A stretch of 31,345 bases of DNA from a virus: positions 1-31,345 of the IMG/VR virus record IMGVR_UViG_3300009529_000028. One strand, written 5' to 3'. Positions 19,780 through 27,075 of this stretch are shown here, in pieces. Each line of letters begins with the position of its first letter. The first letter of the stretch is position 1. The translations under genes were made by a program, and so were the position numbers. The notes under the pieces are model-generated. The model was given only the letters and a program-made list of their open reading frames with translations, ran no database searches and was not told the origin of the DNA.

Positions 19780-20310
19780 ATGCGGTTATGGAATGTTGGC
19801 GACAACGAAATAAAGCAAAGGTATAACAGCCAAGCAGTTATTATCAAGGCTAACTCAATAGAGGTGCTTCCCGATGATACTGCGGTATTCCTTTTAAGCA
19901 AAAGAGAAATAAGAGGCAAGGGATTAGTTCAGATAAAAGACGGCGATAATAAAGAAGAGCATTATGCTGAAGGCCGTTTAAATATCTACAACTGGAATAT
20001 GCAAATATACGGCGATTACGAGAAGCATTGTGAAGAAAGAGAGGCACAGAGACTTCAGGCACTAAAGCCGCACGAGGCAGTGGTTGAGGCAAAGAGAATT
20101 ATTGATGAATACGAAAAATGGATAGAGGACGGAAAACCTGTCAAAGACGAAATAAAGGAAACAATCGGTGAGAAGAAAACCGTTTATGCCTGCCCTTACT
20201 GTAATAAGGAATTTGATGTAAAAGTGGCATACTTCGGGCATCTGCGTTCTCACCAAAAGGAGCAAAATGACACTAGCGCAGGCAGTAACAAAAGTGAGGG
20301 AGAAGGTTGA
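19780..20310 (+). CDS. Structural-region protein with a C-terminal C2H2 zinc finger
   Basis: A 176-aa protein. Residues 1-75 are beta-rich (RLWNVGDNEIKQRYNS, VLPDDTAVFLL), 80-130 helical. At 138-158 there is a classical C2H2 finger: C138-x2-C141, F145, H154-x3-H158 with 12 residues between the Cys and His pairs. Such fingers are common in eukaryotes but occur in some phage connector-region proteins, where they probably stabilise a tail domain or contact DNA. AAGGAGG precedes the ATG. The last 44 nt overlap the next gene in another frame. Confidence 0.6.
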   Translation: MRLWNVGDNEIKQRYNSQAVIIKANSIEVLPDDTAVFLLSKREIRGKGLVQIKDGDNKEEHYAEGRLNIYNWNMQIYGDYEKHCEEREAQRLQALKPHEAVVEAKRIIDEYEKWIEDGKPVKDEIKETIGEKKTVYACPYCNKEFDVKVAYFGHLRSHQKEQNDTSAGSNKSEGEG

Positions 20311-20935
20311 TGAAGCTACGGCAGCCTTTTGGACTCAAACCGTAGTAAATAGTCAACTCAATGAGGCATATCGTTATTATTGGGCGTTCATTATTAAACT
20401 CCACGAAGGCTACTTTACAAAAACAGATAATATAGATTTTGACGCAAATGCGGCAGGTGTGTATAATTTGCCTGCTGATTTTTTCAAGGCACGCCTCGTA
20501 TCCCGCCTCCTATCAAACGAGAAGGTTCCCCTAAAATACCACGAAAGGTATGATTATCCTATTGCCAAGACGATAGGGAACGCTACCTATAATCTTCCTA
20601 CTTACAGATTTAGAGGAGCGCAAATACTCTTTGAACCTGCACCTGATTTTACGGAAGTTAACGCTGTGGAAGTGGAATATGTGCGAACTCTTGCTGTCCT
20701 TACTGCTGCTGTTGATGTAGACAGCGAATATCCGTCTTTGGCCGAAGACTGCGTAGTTTTGAGAGCAACTATCAAATGTAAGGAAATAGAGGAAATGGTG
20801 GCCGGTGGCGGGGCAGATACTACTCCGTTTATCAGGGATTTATTGACAACCGAGCAAATGCTTAAAGAGGCGATAGAGCAAAGAACAGTTACCAGACAGT
20901 ATGTAGAACAATTCGGGCCGGATGACAATGTATAA
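20267..20935 (+). CDS. Head-tail connector/adaptor-like protein
   Basis: A 222-aa protein beginning MTLAQAVTKVREKVDEATAA, with WTQTVVNSQLNEAYRYYW, then YNLPADFFKARLV, the YRFRG-x3-LFEPAPDF strand, and a helical C-terminus with YPSLAEDCVVLRATIKCKEIE. Short N-terminal helix bundle, strand region, and P-x-L-AED helix are typical of phage adaptor proteins that sit under the portal. AAAAGGAG lies 4-5 nt before the ATG. Its position after capsid and before the hub protein agrees. Confidence 0.65.
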   Translation: MTLAQAVTKVREKVDEATAAFWTQTVVNSQLNEAYRYYWAFIIKLHEGYFTKTDNIDFDANAAGVYNLPADFFKARLVSRLLSNEKVPLKYHERYDYPIAKTIGNATYNLPTYRFRGAQILFEPAPDFTEVNAVEVEYVRTLAVLTAAVDVDSEYPSLAEDCVVLRATIKCKEIEEMVAGGGADTTPFIRDLLTTEQMLKEAIEQRTVTRQYVEQFGPDDNV

Positions 20936-20954
20936 TAACTTAAGGAGGGAGAGG

Positions 20955-21425
20955 ATGAAAAAGTTTTTGATGTTGTTTGTATTGAGTTTTTTTATTGCTC
21001 AAGTGGCGGAAGCAGGGCAGATTATAGAAAGGCATAATTTCTATAACAGGTATGACCCGACCTCGGGGAGTTTTGTTTATAATGATGATGGTGCATCTTC
21101 TACAGGAGACCAAGTAGCAGTAAATACTTATAAACAAAAATCTATCCAGATTACAGGCCTTACAGTAGGAGAAGATATAAGAATAAGCATAGAAGGCCGT
21201 TCCAAGGACCAAACAAATCTACGTTCTAATCTACAAAGCGGAGTGGCTAACTGGGCTATTTTAGATACCGTAGATTTCGGTTCTGCTTCTGCTGATAGTG
21301 CTATAAATAAAATAGTGGATGTTACCGAATATGTGGACTTCTTAAGAATAGGAATAAAAACTCACGGGGCAACTGGAACATCCCACATTGACATAGAAGG
21401 TATATTTACTAACCTTGAAAGGTAA
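20955..21425 (+). CDS. Predicted exported beta-rich structural-region protein, 156 aa
   Basis: Start 20955 is chosen over an in-frame ATG at 20922 because AAGGAGGGAGAGG ends just before it and the product then begins with a clean signal peptide, MKKFLMLFVLSFFIAQVAEA, with cleavage before Gly21. The mature part is beta-rich and resembles the 17560 product in style (FVYNDDGASSTGDQVAV, IRISIEGRS, VDFLRIGIKTHGATG). It lacks a lipobox. It is probably exported, which is odd for a protein encoded between connector and hub genes. Confidence 0.6.
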   Translation: MKKFLMLFVLSFFIAQVAEAGQIIERHNFYNRYDPTSGSFVYNDDGASSTGDQVAVNTYKQKSIQITGLTVGEDIRISIEGRSKDQTNLRSNLQSGVANWAILDTVDFGSASADSAINKIVDVTEYVDFLRIGIKTHGATGTSHIDIEGIFTNLER

Positions 21426-21436
21426 AGGAGAGAACT

Positions 21437-21874
21437 ATGGATGCTAATGACATTGCCAAAGCTATTGAATTAGGTAAGTCTCTTGATGATTTAAAGAAAC
21501 TTAAAAGTGATATTCAAGAGGCAAAACTTGAGAAAGCAAAACTTGAGAAGAATATCGTTATTCTAAAAAAGGCAAATGCCGAAGAACAACAGGAATACGA
21601 ACAGGATAAAAAAGAACGGGATGAGCAAATACGACAACTTGAAAGCAATATAAAATTGTTAGAGGCAAAACGCTCTAATCTGGCTACTTCGGCTGTTCCT
21701 GAAGTGAAAAGGCTGGAAGGGCTTAAAGCTGAATTGGCTAAGACAAACGCAGGCTTGGAAAAAAAACAAAGTGAGCTTGATACGAAATACGAAGTATTAA
21801 GCAAAAGAGAAGGCAAGATAGAGGGCAAAAAAGAGGTTTTAGCCCAAATTGTTAAATTGACCCAAAAACTATGA
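21437..21874 (+). CDS. Coiled-coil protein, 145 aa
   Basis: Nearly all of the protein is heptad-rich helix, with Lys, Glu and Leu dominant (KLEKAKLEKNIVILKKANAEE, then IRQLESNIKLLEAKRSN), and one short break near residues 85-92 (TSAVPEV). GGAGAG precedes the ATG. A long coiled coil in this block could be a tail spacer, a chaperone or a small tape-measure analogue, but it is too short for the usual tape-measure role. Not recognised. Confidence 0.6.
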   Translation: MDANDIAKAIELGKSLDDLKKLKSDIQEAKLEKAKLEKNIVILKKANAEEQQEYEQDKKERDEQIRQLESNIKLLEAKRSNLATSAVPEVKRLEGLKAELAKTNAGLEKKQSELDTKYEVLSKREGKIEGKKEVLAQIVKLTQKL

Positions 21875-21884
21875 TTTTTTATAA

Positions 21885-22214
21885 ATGGCTAAAACAAAAC
21901 CAAAGCCCGCAGGTAATAGAAAAGAGTTAGCAAAGGCATTAACAACAAAGCCATTAGAAGGGCAATTTACTAAAGAACAAACTCTTAAATATGTAGACAA
22001 AGCAGCAAAACATTTTAAAACTAAACCTGGTGTTATCCTTAGTGAAGCAATAAGACGACGGGGGTTATGGCGTGGAAAAAATCTTAAAAATCTTTATTTT
22101 GACTTAAAGGAACGCTGGGGAACTTCTAAGGAATGGGAAAAAGATAAACAGAGAATTTTTAAAAAGTATGAAAAAAAATGGAAAAAAGGAAAGTTAAAAT
22201 TGTTGAATATGTAG
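21885..22214 (+). CDS. Hypothetical basic protein, 109 aa
   Basis: A strongly basic protein starting MAKTKPKPAGNRKELAKAL, with FKTKPGVILSEAIRRRGLW and a Lys-rich C-terminal helix. It may bind DNA. No clear Shine-Dalgarno. Its 3' end overlaps by 21 nt a convergent minus-strand gene, one of two places in the window with this arrangement. Confidence 0.55.
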   Translation: MAKTKPKPAGNRKELAKALTTKPLEGQFTKEQTLKYVDKAAKHFKTKPGVILSEAIRRRGLWRGKNLKNLYFDLKERWGTSKEWEKDKQRIFKKYEKKWKKGKLKLLNM

Positions 22215-22421
22215 AATGTCCGAAGGTATTTTTGGATTTTCTGGAAATTTGTTCCAATAATCTCTGGAAGGTAAAACATAATTTTCAGCTTTATAAAATA
22301 ACCATAAATCTTCTGGCTTAATGTATTCTAAAGTGCTTGTGTTTGGTAATGGAGTTTCATCAGCAAAACTAAAATTTCCACAAACAGACAAAATTAGTAT
22401 TAACCAAAGTAATTTTTTCAT
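22194..22421 (-). CDS. Minus-strand small exported protein, 75 aa (moron-like)
   Basis: The only minus-strand gene in its neighbourhood. It starts at ATG 22421 with a textbook signal peptide (MKKLLWLILILSVCGNFSFA, cleavage before DE) and a 55-residue mature part rich in Tyr, Trp and Pro (EYIKPEDLWLFYKAENYVL). A sigma70 promoter ends only 7 nt before the ATG, so the transcript would be leaderless or nearly so. Its stop lies inside the 3' end of the upstream + strand gene. A separately promoted, opposite-strand gene between late genes is typical of morons expressed from a prophage, where exported proteins often alter host surface or block superinfection. No family recognised. Confidence 0.65.
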   Translation of the reverse strand: MKKLLWLILILSVCGNFSFADETPLPNTSTLEYIKPEDLWLFYKAENYVLPSRDYWNKFPENPKIPSDILHIQQF

Positions 22422-22428
22422 CAATATA

Positions 22429-22457
22429 AGTATAGCATATAATTGATTAGAAGTCAA
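22429..22457 (-). promoter_or_regulatory. Minus-strand sigma70 promoter (near-leaderless)
   Basis: Read on the minus strand: TTGACT (22457-22452), a 17-nt spacer, TATACT (22434-22429), then 7 nt to the ATG at 22421. The start site should coincide with or touch the start codon. The -35 complements AGTCAA on the + strand, next to and overlapping the AAGGAG Shine-Dalgarno of the hub gene at 22468. Confidence 0.7.
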
Positions 22458-22467
22458 GGAGACAGTT

Positions 22468-24003
22468 TTGATACCGTTTCAGACCAAACGCTATTATTTT
22501 TCTGCCAAAGGCCTTCAGGAGAAAACTTCACCTCTTGTTATTGATACCTCCGAACTCCAGATAGCCCGTAATGTCCATTATTTTGAAAGCGGGTCTCTGA
22601 CTAAAAGGGCTGGTTATATAAAAAGATTTACAAATGCCCTGACTGGAACTCCTATACTCACCGGATTATACGAATTGGTAAAAAGAGACGGAACAAAAAG
22701 GTTCATTGCTGCAAGCGATAAAATTTACTATAGTGTTCAGGGGGCTACTTCAGCTACAGAAATACCCGGAGGCCTGACTTTTACTCCCGGAATTACCGGT
22801 GAGAACTTTATGTCATTTATTACCTTTAATAACAAAGCAATAGGAACTAATGGTATAGAGGTAGTATGGAGTTGGGATATAGACAACAATGCGGCTATTC
22901 TGGGAGGTTCACCGCCCATAGCGGAAATTATCGCAACCTTTCAGAACTTTGTCTTTTTGGCCGGTAATGACACTTATCCCTACCGACTTTACTTCTCAAA
23001 CGACGGTGATGAAACTACTTGGTCGGGAACAGATTATATTGATATAGGGGATTTAACTAATCCTATTACGGGACTTGCGGTATTATTCGGAAAACTTTAT
23101 ATCTTTACCCGTAGGGCGATTTATGAATTAAGGGGATATGATAGAGATACTTTTGCGGTAGACGAGGTAAGCCTTTCGGTAGGTTGTGTGGCTTATAAGT
23201 CAATAGTGCGAGTAGATAATAATTTAATATTTTTATCGGACAGGGGTATTTATTCTTATGATGGAATAAATGTCCATTACCTTTCCCAGAAAATTGAATC
23301 TACTATTGCCGGTCTTAATTATGCCAGGATAGCACAAGTCGTAGCGGAACTTTACAAAGCAAAAAACCAGATATGGTTTGCAGTATCTACTGGTTCAAGC
23401 GGTAATAACAACGAGGTTATTTGTATAACTTATGAACCGACTGCCTCCGAAGGAGCAGGAATAAGAACGAATAATGTTTCCTTTGCTAACTATACCGGTA
23501 TGGCCTTTAATGCTTTTGGCCTTGAAACATCCGATACGGAAATTGACAGATTATATGCCGGAGATTACGGCGGACTTGTCTACCAACAAGACTCTGGAAC
23601 TAACGACAACGGTAGCGGGATAGATTTTGTAGTTAAATTGCCGCCTATTGATATGGACGCCCCTGAAACATTTAAAAGGTTTCGTTTTCTATGGTTATTT
23701 ATAAAACAAATCGGGGCATTTGACCTTAATATTTCTTATAAAACGGATTTTGCTCCCGGAGATACTACGACTACTGTTAGTATGCGACAAACAACAGATG
23801 CTTCTCTGTGGGGAAGTATGATTTGGGGAGTTTCAACGTGGGGCGGTTCAAGCGTTATTAAATCACGCATAGGACTGAAAGCACAAGGACAACATTTGGA
23901 ACTACTTTTTTCAAATGACAATGCTGATGAAAATGTAGTTATTCACGGGTTTTCATTACTTGCCCAACTTAAAGGTGCGGGCAGAAGTGTCGTCTATAGG
24001 TAA
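22468..24003 (+). CDS. Tail hub/stabilisation-like protein, 511 aa (TTG start)
   Basis: A large beta-rich protein. The N-terminus (FSAKGLQEKTSPLVIDTSEL, then ARNVHYFESGSLTKRAGY) matches the start of many podovirus-type virion proteins that read GLNxxxSPLxLxxGExxxAxNVxFxxxGxLxxRxGY. The middle has repeated blade-like strands (VWSWDIDNN, LYFSNDGDETTW, KLYIFTRRAIYELRG, LIFLSDRGIYSYDGI), suggesting a beta-propeller as in P22-type stabilisation/hub proteins below the portal. The start is TTG at 22468, with AAGGAG 7 nt upstream; no nearby ATG fits. Residue patterns give the class, not an exact homologue. Confidence 0.65.
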   Translation: MIPFQTKRYYFSAKGLQEKTSPLVIDTSELQIARNVHYFESGSLTKRAGYIKRFTNALTGTPILTGLYELVKRDGTKRFIAASDKIYYSVQGATSATEIPGGLTFTPGITGENFMSFITFNNKAIGTNGIEVVWSWDIDNNAAILGGSPPIAEIIATFQNFVFLAGNDTYPYRLYFSNDGDETTWSGTDYIDIGDLTNPITGLAVLFGKLYIFTRRAIYELRGYDRDTFAVDEVSLSVGCVAYKSIVRVDNNLIFLSDRGIYSYDGINVHYLSQKIESTIAGLNYARIAQVVAELYKAKNQIWFAVSTGSSGNNNEVICITYEPTASEGAGIRTNNVSFANYTGMAFNAFGLETSDTEIDRLYAGDYGGLVYQQDSGTNDNGSGIDFVVKLPPIDMDAPETFKRFRFLWLFIKQIGAFDLNISYKTDFAPGDTTTTVSMRQTTDASLWGSMIWGVSTWGGSSVIKSRIGLKAQGQHLELLFSNDNADENVVIHGFSLLAQLKGAGRSVVYR

Positions 24004-24005
24004 AA

Positions 24006-24248
24006 ATGGCAAAACCACAGAAAGCGTTTACATATATTGAGAATAGGGAAATAGATAGGGATGTTAAAACTCTTTTTGATTATGTTTCAAGATTGGAATA
24101 TACAGAAACAAATCCCGACGGTTCAAGAGTTGGCAGATATACAGGAGAAGCAGTCTTATTGAAAAGCGGAGGAAATTATTATGTTGAAATATGTGTTGGT
24201 GCTGGCACTACTGTCTGGCGTGGCTTTTTGCTCTCCGATACACCTTGA
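24006..24248 (+). CDS. Hypothetical tail-region protein, 80 aa
   Basis: Begins MAKPQKAFTYIENREIDRDV, two bases after the hub stop, and ends in a beta-rich segment (GEAVLLKSGGNYYVEICVG, WRGFLLS) often seen in small proteins beside tail fibres. The last 68 nt are overlapped in another frame by the next gene's signal peptide. Not recognised. Confidence 0.5.
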   Translation: MAKPQKAFTYIENREIDRDVKTLFDYVSRLEYTETNPDGSRVGRYTGEAVLLKSGGNYYVEICVGAGTTVWRGFLLSDTP

Positions 24249-24543
24249 GGCAGGTAATTATATTCCTGGAAAATGTCCGATAACCAATAAACGAATAATC
24301 AGCCGAAGCAGAAAAATTTTACCTAATTACAGAATTATCTGGTTTGAATTATCTAACAATTCTCATATGCCTTTAGCGGTAGATAAAAGTGCAATCGTAA
24401 CCGAGGCTGACTTTGAGAAAATTATGGAACACGTCCGAGCAGGCTGGGAATGGGAATTATCAAAGAAAAAGATTAAGCCGAAAGATGTAAAAAACTATAA
24501 AGATGAGTTCTTTAATTTAACTATTGAACGGATTATTGAATGA
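24181..24543 (+). CDS. Predicted exported protein, 120 aa
   Basis: Starts MLKYVLVLALLSGVAFCSP, a signal-peptide-like segment with a Cys near the end but not a canonical lipobox, then a charged mature part (CPITNKRIISRSRKILPNY, VTEADFEKIMEHVRAGWEWEL). AGCGGAGGAAATT gives a good Shine-Dalgarno for ATG 24181. The signal peptide is encoded entirely over the 3' end of the preceding gene in another frame. It overlaps the tail-fibre gene by ATGA. Not recognised. Confidence 0.5.
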   Translation: MLKYVLVLALLSGVAFCSPIHLEAGNYIPGKCPITNKRIISRSRKILPNYRIIWFELSNNSHMPLAVDKSAIVTEADFEKIMEHVRAGWEWELSKKKIKPKDVKNYKDEFFNLTIERIIE

Positions 24544-25628
24544 AAAAAATACTTTTTCTGACTATTGGATTATTGTTTTTATGTCAAAACATTTATGCTG
24601 CTGTTCCTGTTACTTTTACTACAGGAACAGTTGCCTCTGCCATAGAGGTAAACACTAATTTTTCCTATTTCGAGACCAAATTTTCTACTATTGGCGGCCA
24701 CGACCACGACGGAAGCAATAGCAAATACATTAGTCAAACACAAGACTTGGACATATCCGGCGATCTTACTATTACAGATGATGTTGCTATTTCAGGGGAT
24801 TTAACTGTAGCAGGAGCAGCGGAATTTTCGTCCGATTTGACCTCTGTTGGCATAGTTTATCTTAACGGCACAATTAAAATAAACAATACAAACTTAACTT
24901 CTTCTGCTGCTGAATTGAATATATTGGACGGAGTAACGGGAGTTACTTATGATGAGATAGACCGTCTTGATGGGGTAACAGGAACCATTATGGCACAAGG
25001 CGATGCAGCAGGCGGCGACCTAACAGGGACACATCCTAATCCGACTTTAGATGCTGATGCTCACGGTTCTCTTACATCTGCTATTCCCAAGAATATCCAA
25101 GTATTTACATCATCTGGCACTTGGACAAAACCTGCTAATGTTTCTATTGCTTATGTTAAAGTCTGGGGCGGTGGCGGGGCTGGAAGTGCAAGCTCTACTG
25201 CGGCAAGTGGCGCAGGCGGTGGTGGCGGTGGTTATTCTGAAGGTCTGGTTGCCGTATCAGGAAATGTTACAGTTACGGTTGGTGGTGCTACCGGAACAAG
25301 TAGTTTTGCTGGCGATACTACTCCACAAGCAACAGGCGGCGGTAATGCCTCTGGAATTATTGGTGGAGCAGGTGGTGTTGGTTCAGCAGGAACTGTAAAC
25401 TTGACTGGAGCCCAAGGGCAAGGCGGCGGTGGCGATACAGGCGGAAGTATTGGGGGGAACGGAGGAGGGAGCCCTTGTGGCGGTCCTGGCGGTGGCGGCG
25501 GTGGATTCGAGGGAAATGGTAATAGTGGGCAAGTATCCGGTGGTGGCGGTGGCGGCGGTGGAGAAAAAAGTGCAGGGGCTTCGACAGGCGGTTCAGGTGC
25601 TGCTGGATTAGTAATCGTTTATTATTAG
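24540..25628 (+). CDS. Tail fibre/receptor-binding protein, Gly-rich, with signal peptide
   Basis: A 362-aa protein. Residues 1-20 are a signal peptide (MKKILFLTIGLLFLCQNIYA, cleavage before AVP). Then repeated fibre strands (LDISGDLTITDDVAISGDL, SSAAELNILDGVTG, TYDEIDRLDGVTG), a PNPTLDADAHGS linker, and from about 185 a FTSSGTWTKPANVSIAYVKV motif leading into a long Gly-rich domain ending in GAAGLVIVYY. This C-terminal type is common in phage tip adhesins, where polyglycine helices display variable loops to the receptor. The signal peptide is very unusual for a tail fibre. Gly codons form GGCGGTGGC runs that are slippage-prone. Confidence 0.7.
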   Translation: MKKILFLTIGLLFLCQNIYAAVPVTFTTGTVASAIEVNTNFSYFETKFSTIGGHDHDGSNSKYISQTQDLDISGDLTITDDVAISGDLTVAGAAEFSSDLTSVGIVYLNGTIKINNTNLTSSAAELNILDGVTGVTYDEIDRLDGVTGTIMAQGDAAGGDLTGTHPNPTLDADAHGSLTSAIPKNIQVFTSSGTWTKPANVSIAYVKVWGGGGAGSASSTAASGAGGGGGGYSEGLVAVSGNVTVTVGGATGTSSFAGDTTPQATGGGNASGIIGGAGGVGSAGTVNLTGAQGQGGGGDTGGSIGGNGGGSPCGGPGGGGGGFEGNGNSGQVSGGGGGGGGEKSAGASTGGSGAAGLVIVYY

Positions 25629-25638
25629 GAGGCTTAAG

Positions 25639-25890
25639 ATGAAATTATTATTTATAGCAATCTTATTATTTCCATATATCGCATTTGCCGATAGTTACGC
25701 AGTTTACAATAAAGATACTGGAGAAATTATAAATGTAATAGTCTATGACGGAGTAGCCGAATATGACGAAACCGTATTTCACGGTGTTAAAGCTAAAAAA
25801 GAAGAACTTAAACAAGAAGATAAAGATAAAGGTATTACCATAGGCGACGAATACAAAGACGGGAAGTTTGAGAAAAAATGCCAACTATAG
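25639..25890 (+). CDS. Small predicted exported protein, 83 aa
   Basis: A clear signal peptide (MKLLFIAILLFPYIAFA, cleavage before DSYAV), followed by YAVYNKDTGEIINVIVYDG and a Lys/Glu-rich tail. The YxVxNxxTGxI...VxxDG segment resembles small phage proteins found after tail fibres that may be fibre-assembly or tip proteins. GGAGG lies 8-9 nt upstream of the ATG. It overlaps the next gene by 13 nt. Confidence 0.55.
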   Translation: MKLLFIAILLFPYIAFADSYAVYNKDTGEIINVIVYDGVAEYDETVFHGVKAKKEELKQEDKDKGITIGDEYKDGKFEKKCQL

Positions 25891-26288
25891 TTGAGGATTT
25901 AATCACCGTATCCAATAGCAAGTTTAAATATAAAGACCCAGAGGAATTAAGAACTTATTACGAAAAGGCAGTAGAGGAAGGCAGATTACTTTACCTACGC
26001 AATAACGGCGATGTAGTTGGCTACCTTATTTATTTTATCTTTAATAAAGAAGGACTTGAAAGGTATCTAAAGGACAATATCCCCGAACATAAACCTGATG
26101 GCAAGTATCTTTATATTGATGAAAATGTAGTCTTTACGGGAAAGAAGGCGAACTACTTGCCTTTAAGGAAACAATTCAGGCAGATGTATCCGCAACTCAA
26201 AGCTGTTTATTGGGATAACATTGTTACAAAGGGTGGACGCAGGGAAAAACGACTCTTTAAATATACGGAGGAGAAAGTTAGTGCCTAA
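25878..26288 (+). CDS. GNAT-fold-like phage protein, 136 aa (tentative)
   Basis: Alternating helices and strands: LRTYYEKAVEEGRLLYLRNN, DVVGYLIYFIF, GKYLYIDENVVF, then NYLPLRKQFRQMYPQLKAVYWDN and KRLFKY. This pattern (basic helix after a central strand, then a YPxxxxVxW strand) occurs in virion-block proteins with an acetyltransferase-like fold but without a clear acetyl-CoA loop. A virion accessory role is likely; enzymatic activity is not supported. The start lies inside the preceding gene. Confidence 0.45.
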   Translation: MPTIVEDLITVSNSKFKYKDPEELRTYYEKAVEEGRLLYLRNNGDVVGYLIYFIFNKEGLERYLKDNIPEHKPDGKYLYIDENVVFTGKKANYLPLRKQFRQMYPQLKAVYWDNIVTKGGRREKRLFKYTEEKVSA

Positions 26289-27069
26289 AGGTGTTTATGT
26301 AAGAACACAATATTATAAAGATTTATTAAGACAACGTCAAGGGACTAAAGAATATAAAATAAAACATAGCCAAGATTGCAAAGGTAAATGTGGAGTTTAT
26401 AAAAGAACCGAAGAGCAAAAAATGATATTGCGTGAAAATGGCAAAAAATACGGATTTAAAAAAGAAAATAAAATTGGTCATAGATTTAAAAAAGGATATA
26501 AATGGACAAAAAAACACCGGGAAAATCACAAAAAATACAAAATGACCGAACATCATAAAAGTTTATGCGGGCAATATAAAAGGACTGAAAACCATCTTAA
26601 TTTATTGAGAGAATTGAATAGTGGCGAAAAAAATCACGGTTGGAAAGGTGGGATTTCTTTAGATAAAAAGAAATACAACCAGAAATACCAACAGAATATA
26701 CCAAAAGAGGAAAGAAATGTTTACAGAAGGGAATATAATCATAGGTTAGGTATAAGTAAAAAATATAGTTATAAATACGGAGGTTTAAAACCTTTAACTA
26801 AAAGAGAACATAGATTGCTTCGTAAATATAACGAGAAAGAAGCAGGAGAGTTAACAATTGAAACCATTCAAAAAGTATATGAAGACAATATAAAAGAGTT
26901 TCAAACTCTTACTTGCTATCTTTGTTTAGAACCAATTATTTTTGGGAAAGATACACTTGACCATATAATTCCTCTCTCAAGAGGAGGAACAAACAAATAT
27001 GAAAATTTAGCTATTGCTTGTAGAATTTGCAATAGTGTTAAACACAATAAGCTAATAGAGGAGCTCTGA
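26281..27069 (+). CDS. Free-standing HNH homing endonuclease with NUMOD3-like repeats
   Basis: A 262-aa basic protein. Residues about 30-125 contain repeated Gly/Lys/Arg DNA-binding motifs (GVYKRTEEQ, YGFKKENKIGHRFKKG, GQYKRTENH, HGWKGG). The C-terminal nuclease is a C4-type HNH: CYLC 212-215, Asp227-His228 in LDHIIPLSRGG, Asn in YENLAIAC, CRIC 247-250. It probably makes site-specific cuts in related phages to spread itself. GTG 26281 is preferred as start: GGAGGAGAAAG lies upstream and an alternative in-frame start at 26221 lies within the preceding gene. It is slotted between tail and ejection genes, a usual place for such elements. Confidence 0.8.
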   Translation: MPKGVYVRTQYYKDLLRQRQGTKEYKIKHSQDCKGKCGVYKRTEEQKMILRENGKKYGFKKENKIGHRFKKGYKWTKKHRENHKKYKMTEHHKSLCGQYKRTENHLNLLRELNSGEKNHGWKGGISLDKKKYNQKYQQNIPKEERNVYRREYNHRLGISKKYSYKYGGLKPLTKREHRLLRKYNEKEAGELTIETIQKVYEDNIKEFQTLTCYLCLEPIIFGKDTLDHIIPLSRGGTNKYENLAIACRICNSVKHNKLIEEL

Positions 27070-27075
27070 AAAACT

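Noticed and set aside
25051-25611. Additional + strand frames across the Gly-rich fibre domain
   Set aside because: GGC/GGT-rich coding leaves other frames open; no independent ribosome site and low-complexity Val/Leu/Ala products.
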